Assembly (NCBI GenBank): GCA_030220185.1
Contig: JASPKZ010004957.1
Span: 186,001-250,000 of the forward strand
Origin: Diploptera punctata
Lineage: Eukaryota; Arthropoda; Insecta; Blattodea; Blaberidae
Reading direction: 5' to 3'
Length of the DNA: 64,000 nt
Position numbers and translations under genes: made by a program. The notes beneath the pieces were generated by a model. The model was not told where the DNA came from and did not search any database. It saw nothing but the letters and a program-made list of their open reading frames with translations. The stretch's first letter is position 1; each line of letters begins with the position of its first letter. Shown piece after piece: positions 33,776 through 43,714 of this stretch.

Positions 33776-34199
33776 ATAATGTTTCGGAAATTTTAATATT
33801 TCAATTCACAGACAAAAGCTGAGAAAACAAGAGAAACTGAATTGAAAGCAACACAAATCTCTTACTTTAAAAGTCAGTATTTAATTTCCTCATTAAGTAT
33901 GATTTTGATATGATATTAAATGACCCTAGATATTTAAATATTTCTAATTTATTTAATAAGAATTATCATCTACAGGTACCCTATCATAATCTGCTACATT
34001 TTGATAATGGCTCATTTCCATGTCATAATATTAATGAAATGGTGAAAGAAGTATACATTTTTAATAAATAATGAGAATGGCATTAGAATAATAGGCTAAT
34101 AGTATAACTAAGAAACCATGGGTCACCCAGAAAATTACCATGTGGCCCTCTCCTCACATTCTCCTGTAGTTTTACTGTTAAAATTTGTTTTTAAAGGAG
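33776..34199. other. AT-rich intron sequence, nothing recognised
   Basis: No coding frame, tRNA-like box or repeat arm that I can support. Confidence 0.5.
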
Positions 34200-34503
34200 G
34201 ATTAGAGGAAGAAATTAAGGCTAGCATTAGAAAATCAAAAGCTGTACTCTTACAATCATCACTCACATGAAGACCCAAACAAATCTCAACTAGAATTAAA
34301 TTAAGACTATTTAGTAACAATGTGAAAATTATATTACATGGGTGTGACACTTGGAAAGGAACAATCACATTATATAAAAAAAAACTGCAAGTACATGTAA
34401 ACAGATGCCTGAGATTTATTTTGAGAATCTGGCAGCCAAAAACCAAATCAAACAAGGAATTATGAAAGATTTCATCACAGGATGAGATCTGGAAGGAGAT
34501 TAA

Positions 34504-35128
34504 GGCTTGAATCTATGAACGCATTAGACCGTAAAAGTCGTTCGCTGCCTGTACTCTGCTGAGAAAGTTGCATCCAAATATGTTTTTGCATACTCAAAAA
34601 TCTGTTCATGCGATAATAATTGTCGAAATTCCTAAGCTGCCCTGGCGAGGTGACTTTGCAGAGAACGAATCGTGAGCAACCCGATGGGAACCGAGGTGAA
34701 CCGATGGTAACCGATGTAGTTTGAAACCTTGCCGCATACCTTGCTGCTTTATTCAAGATGTCAGACCTTGAAGACTTCAATCATGTTTTCGGTATATGCG
34801 GAGAAGAGGAATTTGATAGAGTCTACCAAAGAATTCAACTGGAAGAACAGGAGAATTGGCATAATATTGCACGATGCAGACGGCGTCGTATACGGTATTA
34901 TTTGCGGGATGCAAGCATAAATGCATTCCTCTAGCAGACGAAAATAACAGAAGTGGTTTTATCGCTGAGAATTCTGGGTAATTTCTTGCCAATATTACGA
35001 AAAAGCTGACTTTCATGCATGACCAGTCAGCGACTCGCTAATTCGATCTTTGCACTTGCTCATGGAAAGTCAGCTCACCAGTGATTGGAAGTAATTTGAG
35101 TAGAGACTAATGTATTTGCATGTGGCCC
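34504..35128 (+). mobile_element. Harbinger-like MITE, copy 1, TSD TAA
   Basis: Inserted in LINE coding sequence with TAA at 34501-34503 and 35129-35131; removing it restores GAGATTAAATATC. The ends (GGCTTGAATC.., ..GTGGCCC) are decayed forms of the GGGTC..GACCC ends in copies 2 and 3. Encodes the small frame at 34758. Confidence 0.85.
34758..34934 (+). CDS. 58-residue frame inside MITE copy 1
   Basis: MSDLEDFNHVFGICGEEEFDR..YQRIQLEEQENWHNIARCRRRRIRYYLRDASINAFL then TAG. Acidic N terminus, basic C terminus. The same frame is open in the copies at 37103-37294 and 45240-45413. I infer a leftover N-terminal exon of a PIF/Harbinger transposase or its partner protein; no function is shown. Too short for a catalytic domain. 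Confidence 0.5.
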   Translation: MSDLEDFNHVFGICGEEEFDRVYQRIQLEEQENWHNIARCRRRRIRYYLRDASINAFL

Positions 35129-35394
35129 TAAATATCATAAATGGAAATGGATTGGACACACTCTCAGAAGAGAACTAGACAGTGTTCCAAAGACAGCATT
35201 GGAATGAAATCCACAGGGATTGCCTAAAAAAAGAGGAAGACCAAAAATGACATGGTGTAGTACTGTAACACCAGAAATCGAACAAAAGAAAGAAAAAGTT
35301 TAAATGAAGTCAGGAATTTGGCAAAAAAAAAAGAGTCCTATGGGGGTGCTTTCACAAAGGCCCTATGCTTCCAAGAGGAGTGATAGAAACTGCT

Positions 35395-35790
35395 ATTCTT
35401 CCATTTATATTGTATGGATGCAAAACATGAACTCTTACATGGAGGAGGAAATATTACAAATATTTGAGAATACAGTTCTTAGGAAAGTTTTTGCACCAAA
35501 GAGGACAGATGAATGGAGATGGCTACATAACAGTGATCTTTGTGGTAAACAGATGTAATGAGAACAGTTAAGTACGTGATGGGAGACATATGACATGGAT
35601 AGGGAATGAAAGAGGTCTATGAAAACTCCCTGGAGGAAAACGAGAATGAAGTGAGAGATATGAGTGCGGTAAATTATACAATGGTTAATTGGAAAACATT
35701 AGCTCAGGACAGAGATTACAAAGAGCTTATGTCCGCTCTGCCATGAACTCCGGGTTAAATTGTGCCAGTGAGTTAATTAGTATACAATCT
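35395..35790 (+). pseudogene. RTE-type LINE end, degenerate
   Basis: LPFILYGCKT, EEEILQIFENTVLRKVFAPKRTDEWRWLHNSDLCG, and a decayed end near CCATGAACTCCGGGTTAAATTGTGCCAGTGAG. Same family as 10380-13334. Confidence 0.75.
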
Positions 35791-36054
35791 TTAATCTGAC
35801 AGGATTTGATTCAACAAAAGTTAAAACATTTATTTTTTGGGTCATAATTTGTAGTTTTTTTAGTAGTTTCTAATTGATGTATTTTGATTTTCAAATTATC
35901 TTATGAGTTGGCAATCATAATTTGGTCATTTGAAAATAACAGTGTGTCTAAAGTGATATAATTTAGCAAACAATGTAATATATAATATAAAATACTTGAA
36001 TTAATTTGGTGTTGACATGATGAAAATCCATTATGTATTTAATAAATAAAACTA

Positions 36055-36895
36055 TTAAAGTTTTGTATGATTTTCATAAATATTATTTGATTTAACATTC
36101 ATAACAGCTATTTCAGTACACTGTATCTTCATCAGACAAATGCCATACATACAAATATATTAATATTTAATTTTAGGAAGTGATATTTTGAGGTATTTGA
36201 GAAGTTTAATATTAAATTAGCACCAAAAAATAACTACAGTTTAAATAAACTAATAAAAACCAATAAAAATGAAAAAACTGATAAAAATAAAAAGTCAGGA
36301 ATATATCAAATTGAATGCTTGGGTTGTGAAAAGATATATATAGGAAAAACAAAAGGAAACCTAAAAATTAGAACCAAAGAACACAAGAAATATTAAAAAT
36401 TGGGAAATAGAAAAATCTGCAGTTGCTGCTCATGTTCGGTCTGAAAAACATAATATAAATTCAGACACTAAACTATTAAAACAGTTAGAAAATACAAAAG
36501 AGCTGACTATTTGGGAAAAAATTTATATTCAGAAGAACAGAAACAGAGTTATGAATTTTGATATACTGATGGAGCGTGACCTTGTTTGGAGGTTTTTTGG
36601 CCAACCACAGGATGGAGCTGACATCAACATCCAGGTTGTGCAATATAATGAAACATAAATAAAACCAGTCTGGACAAGCTGACAATAAAACAGAATTGTT
36701 TTGAAACATGTCCAAGAACAAATCAACATTAATATTGAGGTAAGATGATCAAACCAAAAATAATATAATACAAATATATTTTCTATTTATGTGTATAGTC
36801 ATAAATTTCTTTTATGACATTCATCTGATGAAGAAACAGTGTATTGAAATAGCTATTACAAAAATGTTGAATAGAAATTTTATGAAAATCATATA
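36055..36895 (+). mobile_element. Penelope-like element 3' portion with inverted hammerhead-like flanks
   Basis: A minus-strand motif at 36111-36135 (CTGATGA..GAAA on that strand) and a + strand motif at 36825-36849 bracket the GIY-YIG frame. Outer arms (TTTTCATAAATATTATTTGA.. and its relative AAATTTTATGAAAATCATAT) are inverted relatives. Such paired terminal arrangements are known for Penelope-like elements. Confidence 0.75.
36285..36655 (+). pseudogene. PLE GIY-YIG endonuclease domain, frameshifted
   Basis: KSGIYQIECLGCEKIYIGKTKGNLKIRTKEHKKY, one stop/shift, then WEIEKSAVAAHVRSEKHNINSD..LKQLENTKELTIWEKIYIQKNRNRVMNFDI and FFGQPQDGADINIQV. GIY..YIGKT, the CxxC before it, RxxEH and the later E (WEKIYI) match the Penelope-type GIY-YIG nuclease, which nicks target DNA for retrotransposition. 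Starts inside the domain; the reverse transcriptase is missing. Confidence 0.85.
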
Positions 36896-36941
36896 AAACT
36901 TTGATAGTTTTATTTATTTAATATAAAACACTTCACTCTAA

Positions 36942-37508
36942 GGGTCATATGCAAATACATTACTCTCTACTCAAATTACTTCCAATCACTGGTGAGCTGA
37001 GATCGAATTAACGGCCGCCTTAACCGGTCATGCATGAATGTTGACGTTTTCGTAATATTGGCAACGAATTACCCAGAATTCTCAGCGATAAAACCACTTC
37101 CGTTATTTTCGTCTGCTATAGAGGAATGCATTTATGCTTGCATTCCGCAAATAATACCGTATACAAACACGTCTGCGACACGCAATATTACGCCGATTCT
37201 CCTGTTCTTCCAGTTGAATTCTTTGGTAGACTCTATCAAATTCCTCTTCTCCGCGTATACTGAAAACATGATCGAAGTCTTCAAGGTCCGACATCTTGGA
37301 TAAGTTTCAAACTACATCGGTTACCATCGGTTTCCTTCGGGATTTTCACATAAGTTTATATCTTGAGCTACGATCTTAAGGTACCTTGTCAGGTAGCTTT
37401 ACAATTATTACCGCGTGAACAGATTTCTGAGTAAGAAAAATGTGTTTGAATAAAACTTTATCAGCAGACAACGCCTTTTACTGTCTAATGCGTTCAAATA
37501 TTCGACCC
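36942..37508 (-). mobile_element. Harbinger-like MITE, copy 2, TSD TAA
   Basis: 567 bp, ends GGGTCATATGCAAATACATT and TTCAAATATTCGACCC, TAA on both sides (36939-36941, 37509-37511). Minus-strand copy of the 34504 element. Confidence 0.88.
37103..37294 (-). CDS. 63-residue frame inside MITE copy 2
   Basis: MSDLEDFDHVFSIRGEEEFDR..YQRIQLEEQENRRNIACRRRVCIRYYLRNASINAFLYSRRK. Same frame as copies 1 and 3; a 2-base insertion near the end adds YSRRK. Function unknown. Confidence 0.5.
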   Translation of the reverse strand: MSDLEDFDHVFSIRGEEEFDRVYQRIQLEEQENRRNIACRRRVCIRYYLRNASINAFLYSRRK

Positions 37509-37589
37509 TAAGTGTTATTCTTCATGTCTTTATGCATAATTTAGGTCAATTATAGATTGGTTTTGTGAGCCATTTTAGGACTTGCTTAT

Positions 37590-37830
37590 TATTTCCATGT
37601 AAGATAGAACAGGTATTAGGAAAGACTTAAATATTTTTAATTTAACAAATAGAATTGACAATATGAGAAACAAATGGTATGAACACGTTAAAAGAATGCT
37701 TACAGATAGAATCCCCCAGCTGTTACTAAAGTACAAACCAATAGGACATAAAAGTGTTGGACACCCATTTATTTGATGGGAAGATTCATTGAATCCCACT
37801 TGATGTGAAAATAGGTCAAAAGGCCTAATT
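37590..37830 (+). pseudogene. LINE C-terminal fragment
   Basis: RKDLNIFNLTNRIDNMRNKWYEHVKRMLTDRIPQLLLKYKPIGHKSVGHPFI, matching the end of the LINE at 46590-47580 (RNELNIFKLSDRI..EHVQRMEDDRIPKIILKYRPEGRRNVGRP). Confidence 0.7.
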
Positions 37831-37994
37831 TCATAAAGTAGAAGAAGATAGAACAGGACACAAAGCTACAAGATACAAGGGGAAAAAGGATGAAGTTGAG
37901 GAGGAAGGAGAAGGAGAACTGAAGTAAATATTTACTCGAATAAAAACATATTTTTAAAATTTGATATCTGTAATGTATAATAATATTATTAAGG

Positions 37995-38460
37995 AATAAA
38001 AATGAATGCTCAAAATAGAACTTAAACCCCAAAACTCTGATTCTATGCATCAAGATACCAATTACACCATTCAAGTCATGATAAGAACATCAACATTTCT
38101 TTCTATCTTATATAGTTCTTGTTCAACCGAAGGCCAAAAGCTGTCGCCAACTTTCTTAGGTAAAAATCTATCCAGGATTGGAAAGTATTCATAAATATAA
38201 AGACATCAAAATATGAAACTTTATCACTCAAAAGTAATGTATAAATTCTCAATAAAAATAATTCTGAATAGGAAACGTCAGTTGGCATGATGGTTGCAAC
38301 AGCCATCGGTCTTTAGATAAAGGAGAAATACATAAGAGGAAAAAAAGTTGACTGTCTTATGAGTATCGTGGCTTGAATGGTGTAATTGGTATCATAATGA
38401 TGAGTAGAATCAGAGATTCAGGGTTCAAGTCCCGGTTTGAGCATTAATTTTTTTTCTTAA
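37995..38460. repeat. inverted repeat with tRNA-like sequences
   Basis: The right arm 38369-38446 (+) is tRNA-like: GGTGTAATTGGTATCATA (box A-like) and GGGTTCAAGTCCCG (box B). The left arm at about 38000-38090 is its decayed complement. Confidence 0.55.
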
Positions 38461-38489
38461 ATAAAATTCTATTCAAGATTATTATTTTT

Positions 38490-38830
38490 TTATTTATTTA
38501 TTTATTTATTTATTTCCTGTAATTCCTAAATGGAACATATGGTAGCAGTAAAGTCCCTCCAGCATACTCTGCTTGCAGCCAGCCATTTCACTTGTTTCCA
38601 GCTTTTCACTCTTTTCTTTGCTTCCTTCTCTACGGATTGCTTCCAAGTTTTACTAGGTTGTCCCCTCTTTCTTACTCCTTGTGGATTCCAATCTAGTGCA
38701 ATCTTCTTGATGGCTCCGTCTGGTTTTCTCAATATGTGGCCTATCCAATTCCACTTTCTATGTTTTATTTGGTGACATGTTGTAGATTGGTTGGTTTTTC
38801 TCAACAGATTTTTCAAGATTAATTTAATAA
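38490..38830 (-). pseudogene. LINE C-terminal end with ATTT tail
   Basis: HRKWNWIGHILRKPDGAIKKIALDWNPQGVRKRGQPSKTWKQSVEKEAKKRVKSWKQVKWLAASRVCWRDFTATICSI to a stop at 38526, then an ATTT tail (38487-38516). Open and well kept. Confidence 0.8.
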
Positions 38831-38959
38831 CATCAAAAAAGTATAATAATATATTTCCATAATTTCTTTACAAAATTATTTCTTCCAGTTAGTTGAAAAG
38901 TATACTTATGCAAAATATAAAATTTCGTTTTAATATTAGAAGTGTAGTCTTTGAGTATA

Positions 38960-39375
38960 ACTAACTTACTAACTCATTGGCATTATTGAACCTGGAGATT
39001 CATGGCTACATGGAAGTAAGCTCTCCATACATTCCTATTCTGAGTTTTGTTTTCCAATTATCCCTGTATAATTTATCTCCACCAAATCATTGTTAATGAT
39101 ATTCTCCCACCTCATTCTTTGCCTACCTACTGGGAGCTTTTCCTCTGGTTTTCCTACAAGGAGTTTCCATGCCACTATTTCATTCCCCAATCATGCCACA
39201 TGTCCTGCCCATTGCAGTCTACAAGGCTTAACTGTTCTTATTACATCTGGTATCCCATAAAAAATCATGTAATTCACGGTCATGTTTCTTCTCCATTCAC
39301 CTGTCTGTTTTTCTCTCTTTGGTCCAAAAATTTTCCTAAGAACTTTATTCTCAAATACTTGTAACTCATTGAGAA
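38960..39375 (-). pseudogene. RTE-type LINE 3' end, degenerate
   Basis: LQVFENKVLRKIFGPKREKQTGEWRRNMTVNYMIFYGIPDVIRTVKPCRLQWAGHVA, then a decayed end at 38963 with an AGTTAG-type tail. Same family as 10380-13334. Confidence 0.8.
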
Positions 39376-39402
39376 TATTAGTAATAATATAATTTTTATG
39401 TC

Positions 39403-39725
39403 CTGCGCTGTAGCCAAGTGGTTTCGGGCATGATACCTTAGTGCAGACGTATGCGTTTTGCGCTGATAGGAGTCTCCATGGAAGTAGAAATTCCCCCATC
39501 AAATTTCGGCCAGTATGGAATTGGTGTCCACCAAGTATCTTGAGCAATTTGGGTAGCTACAATATGCAATGGCTCCAGGTTGATAAAACCAGTTATAACG
39601 GCTGTGGGATCCGACATTCTGACCACATGTCACCCCTATACTGGCTGTATGATTAAAACATATGGATATGAGGCAAGCTGCAAGCTCATAGGTGAAGGGC
39701 TTTCTAGACCTGTCATGCCACAAAG
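39403..39725 (+). mobile_element. SINE-D copy 1 (tRNA-like)
   Basis: Starts CCTGCGCTGTAGCCAAGTGG; A-box-like region GTAGCCAAGTGGTTTCGGGC. The body GCCAGTATGGAATTG..CCATGCCAC-type end matches the next copy. Confidence 0.65.
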
Positions 39726-39782
39726 TTAATGTTAGTTTTACGTATTTTCGTTAATTATTTCATTAATATTTATTAAACATGT

Positions 39783-40105
39783 AGTCCTGCAATGTAGCCA
39801 AATGGTCAAAGGCATCATACCTTGGCACTGAGTTGTTGGATGTGCAGTGGTTCAAGTCTCCATAGAGGAAGACATTTTTTCTTAGAATTTTGATCAGTAT
39901 GGGACTGTTACCAATATTATGAGGAATTTGAGTACAACAATAAGTAGCAGCTCCAGGTTGTGAAAGGCAGCTACAATAGCTAGGGGAACTGATATGCTGA
40001 CCACATGTATGTCCACCTTTGTAAACGGCATATATGAATGTGAGGTCAGCAGCTAAGGTGGTAGGCCAAGAGCTTTCTACACCTACCATGCCATGGAGTT
40101 TCTTT
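39783..40105 (+). mobile_element. SINE-D copy 2 (tRNA-like)
   Basis: Same family 58 bp downstream, same strand: TGTAGCCAAATGG..GGTTCAAGTCTCCAT (box B). Ends near CCATGCCATGGAGTTTC, about 40 bp before exon 6. Confidence 0.65.
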
Positions 40106-40147
40106 TTTATTAAACATAATTTTAATTTAATTATTTGAATTTTATAG

Positions 40148-40286
40148 ACACCGGATTACATTTGGTCTGAAGAATATCAAACAGATCTCTTCTCCAGGCA
40201 CTTCCTTGCATTTGATCATCTGCGCAGTGAGGGATTCTTTATTGGAGAAATGATTTGGAACTTTGCTGACTTCAAGACTGCTCAAA
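40148..40286 (+). CDS. GUSB: beta-glucuronidase, sixth visible exon
   Basis: Follows TTATAG and ends with one base of a codon before GTGAGT. It encodes TPDYIWSEEYQTDLFSRHFLAFDHLRSEGFFIGEMIWNFADFKTAQ. The stretch FFIGEMIWNFADFKT is the conserved end of the catalytic barrel (GE-IWNFADF). Frame intact. The preceding intron is the longest seen, about 10.9 kb. Confidence 0.93.
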
Positions 40287-40630
40287 GTGAGTACCTGTAC
40301 CTCATATTTTGTTAGAATTCTGTAATAACTTAATTTTAATAAATTTATTTTTTATGATTTTTATATAAAGAAAACTCAATCAAAATTTTCAATGAAAACT
40401 AAAGAAGCACCAATAATTGAACTTAGAAGACTGGACATGAGGTGAGCTCTAAAGCATTTTATTTTGAATCTTAAGTTTTCATATTTCATTCCAAATTTTG
40501 GAAAATTAAAAAAAAAAAACAGATGTACCTATATCTATATTTTTTCAGAAATGTAATTGGTTCAGATATTCAAGATAAAATTATGAAATTAAAGAGAATA
40601 ATAATGTTTTCTTTTTTAAATTTCCAACAG

Positions 40631-40872
40631 CCTTCACAAGAGTTGGTGGGAACAAGAAAGGAATATTTACCAGAAACAGGCAACCAAAATCAGGAGCACA
40701 TCTCACCAGGAGACGTTACTGGGCTCTGGCCCAAGAATTGGACAAAGCATCACCACCTCAAGATTTAGACAATTACGTCTGCAGCCATCAGAAACATATG
40801 CTTCGTGAAACTATACAAGACCTAGATGGATATTCTGTAATATCAGTAACTGCTGAGAATAAGATCCAATGA
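40631..40872 (+). CDS. GUSB: beta-glucuronidase, last exon with stop codon
   Basis: Follows CCAACAG after a short 344-bp intron. It completes a Thr codon and reads [37 protein letters not shown], the conserved C-terminal [12 protein letters not shown] segment of beta-glucuronidases, then a variable tail of about 45 residues to TGA at 40870-40872. I see no clear AATAAA in the next 150 bases, so the poly(A) site is undetermined. Exons 1-7 in this window sum to 1113 bp including the stop. Confidence 0.92.
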
Positions 40873-41227
40873 TTGTTACAAAATATGGTCATGGTTTTAC
40901 TGTAAGTCCTCACAGTTGGATGAGTACATTTCAGAAACAATACAAGAGCATTTGTTGATAAGACTTTAAAACTATCACTCAAACACATTCACAATACTTG
41001 TATATGATCTAATATAATGAATACATTACATTTACTTAGGAGAGAAATGTTAGGACATTCAATAAGTAATAGTAACACTGCTATAACATCACAAAAAATT
41101 ATTTAGGTTACTTTAGACACTACGAACTTCATATATATAATCTCTTGCCAAGTCAACTGTATGTTGTCAAATCCTTGGAAGATAGACACACTCCATCTCT
41201 CTCATCTGAATAATCTAGACAGTTTAT
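40873..41227. other. 3' flank of the beta-glucuronidase gene
   Basis: No further coding sequence. No strong poly(A) hexamer seen. Confidence 0.5.
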
Positions 41228-41777
41228 GGTGAAATTAAATGTTTCTTACCTCTCCTCATATAAATCTTCTAAGTAGATTGCAGTTTCGAGACGATAATGG
41301 TCTCATCTTCAGTACTTCTTTGGCGACTGATGTTATGTCGATTGGAAGAAACTCTTCTTCCCTCTGTTGGTGGACTGATGAACCTCTGGATCAGGTCAAA
41401 ATTTGCAGGAATTTCAAAGTTCATAAGTTTTCCTTTGTTTTTCTGAATGTGGATCTTTTCCCAAACCGTGAGTTCCTTTTGTTTGTCTATTTGTTTAATT
41501 AGACTGGCTTTTGATTCAATTAAATGTTTTTCGGACTTAGCATGAGCAGCTACTGCTTTTCCACTTCTCCATTTTTGATGTTTCTAAGATGTTCTTTCAC
41601 CCTTGTTTTAAAAAAAAAATGAAAAGAAAAGGGAAGAAGAAGAGTTTCTTCCAATTGACACATCATCAGTCGCCAAAGAAGTACTGAAGATGAGACCATT
41701 ATGGTCTCGAAATCGCAATCTACTTAGAAGATTTATATGAGGAGAGGTAAGAAACATTTAATTTCACCATAAATTAA
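41228..41777. mobile_element. PLE 3' portion: foldback with endonuclease remnant
   Basis: Arms 41228-41361 and 41635-41777. Hammerhead-like + motif: CTGAAGA 41684-41690, GAGACC/GGTCTC hairpin 41692-41708, GAAA 41709-41712, and the same on the minus strand at 41284-41312. Between them on the minus strand: RVKEHLRNIKNGEVEK.., then LMNFEIPANFDL-type text of the PLE endonuclease. Confidence 0.75.
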
Positions 41778-41975
41778 ACCTCATAGTGATTAATTCCTAT
41801 AAAAGTTAAATCTAGACTTTTCTGAATATCAACTCGTGATTGAAATTGAATGCCTTGTAGAGGTTCTTTGATCTTTGTGAATAAGTTATAGTCACAAGGG
41901 CTCATGTCTGGTGAATTTGGTGGATGTTCGAGTACTTCCCAATTCCACCTTCTAAACAAATTCTGCTGAACATCT
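41764..41975 (-). pseudogene. mariner transposase C-terminal fragment
   Basis: LFRRWNWEVLEHPPNSPDMSPCDYNLFTKIKEPLQGIQF. NSPDMSPCDY holds the third catalytic Asp of mariner-type transposases (SPDxxPxDxxLF). The rest is missing; it abuts the PLE foldback. Confidence 0.85.
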
Positions 41976-42529
41976 TTTTAGGGCAGTATAACTTACTATT
42001 ATATGAGAATCGGTGAATATATTTACAAAATATTGCTATTTCGAGATTTTCAATATTACAGATTTACACAAAGACTGCTCAACAACATACCACAAGATTA
42101 CAATAGTTACCACTAGGATCGTTGATTTACAACAGTGTTGCCATTAGTTATCGAAGGCTCTACTACTATGTTCTCAAAATAAAATTCCTTCCTATCTCCC
42201 TATCTATGATTTAAATTCCACAATATATTATTAAAATGTATTTTCAAGTTTTTTATGTTAATATTCCTTTTAACATTCCTTTTTAGCTAAAAAAGCTTTT
42301 TTTCTAGTTAAAAATGTAGTGTTGAAAAAAAATTAAAAGTAAAGCTTTTTACTAGGTGCAAAAAATAGTGTTAAGAAGAAAATTAGCATAAAAAAATATA
42401 AGCTTTACTAGCTATAAAAGTAGTGTTAAATCACACTAAAAATGTCTTCTTCAATAAGAAACTGATAGAAGGTGTGTAGAATGAAGATTCTCGGCTTTTA
42501 GTGCACAGGATTTTATATGCGTATATAAT

Positions 42530-43440
42530 ACTAGCGTACCCGGCAGATGTTGTCCTGCCCAAACGTTCAATTCTCATGTCATGGGCGGACGATAAAAATA
42601 TGTTACTTTTTTACCATAAAATTCAGCAATTAGGACATAATTAGATATTATTTAATAAGTTCGCAAGAAAACCTCTTACAGCCTTCTGTTGTGGCTCAAG
42701 AAGTGTGAATGATGTCACACAGTCATGAACATTAGAATTGTACCCTCCTTTGCAGATAAGTTAAGAACCGTCATATTACAATTAAATTAGAGTGAAAAGA
42801 AAAGATAAATTGATGAGAGTGAGTCAAAACAGTTTTTTTTCTTTTTTCCAGCTAGATTTCATTTCTGACCCACTGTGCACCGGTCCCATACTGGCCGACA
42901 TTCCATAAGAAAAATTTCTTCTCCCGTAGAGACTCGAACCAGCGTAAGTCCCATAGTTCTGCGCCAAGACTTCTTGCTTTAACCATTTGGCAACGGCGCG
43001 AGACTCTTGGTATCAATGAAAGACAAAAATGGTTATTGTGAGTTATCCATAAGAGATAAGGGATTATTGGTATCAATGAAAGACAAAAATGGTTTTTATG
43101 AGTTATCCGTAAGAGATAAACATATGCTGTCTTGGACATTTTTGTAGAGCTTTTTGAGATATTCAATTCTGTGTACATTAATTTTGTGTATTTCTTATGG
43201 TTTAGGCAGCATAAGCCATTTAATCGTCCAAAGAGCTACTTATTTCACGTTTTCCACTACAAAGAATGATTTTTAAGGGTTGAGTATCACAACTCTCTTA
43301 TAGCATATGTTCATCCCGGGAATCTCCTGAACATTTTACAAAAATCCCATCACAACCGGATCAACGGTATGGCCACACATAAAGTATGAACAAATATACA
43401 AACAAACAAACATTAATTTTTATATATAGGATAAGAGTGA
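42530..43440 (-). repeat. Helitron-like repeat, minus orientation, with SINE-D piece
   Basis: Starts ACTAGCGTACCCGGCAGATG (complement ends GCTAGT). 43020-43440 is the reverse of the unit at 43720-44470. 42860-43010 (minus) is a SINE-D-related piece (box B complement AGACTCGAACC). CTAG-ending, GCCGGG-rich ends suggest a non-autonomous Helitron-like family; uncertain. Confidence 0.4.
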
Positions 43441-43714
43441 GAGAAAAAGTCCTTCTAACCGGTTCAAATCCCAGTTAAACTTACATTTTTCTCTTAAAAC
43501 ATTAACTTGTCCTTCAATGTAAGTGACAAATTTAGAATAAAAATCAAAAGTACTCTTAAGTGTTGAAATTTATTAATGAAAATCCATTTTTTTATTTTCA
43601 TTTTATTCTTATTTATAGATGACTTAACACATCAAGTCGTATTTTGTCTCAAATAATTGGTAGTATCAGTAGACACAATGTATGCATATTGTTGTGGTTA
43701 TCACTTATTATTTG

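Larger units (their letters stand above)
34200..35300 (+). pseudogene. LINE C-terminal fragment split by a MITE
   Basis: RIKLRLFSNNVKIILHGCDTWKGTITLYKKKLQVHVNRCLRFILRIW, then DEIWKEIK (MITE 34504-35128) then YHKWKWIGHTLRRELDSVPKTALE-stop-NPQGLPKKRGRPKMTW. Non-LTR retrotransposon thumb and tail; related tails at 38526 and 49850. Confidence 0.75.

Noticed and set aside
36485..36729. Minus-strand frames opposite the GIY-YIG domain
   Set aside because: Shadow of the endonuclease frame.
38769..38830. A host exon on the minus strand near the LINE end
   Set aside because: The open frame matches a retrotransposon C terminus with an ATTT tail, not a host gene.
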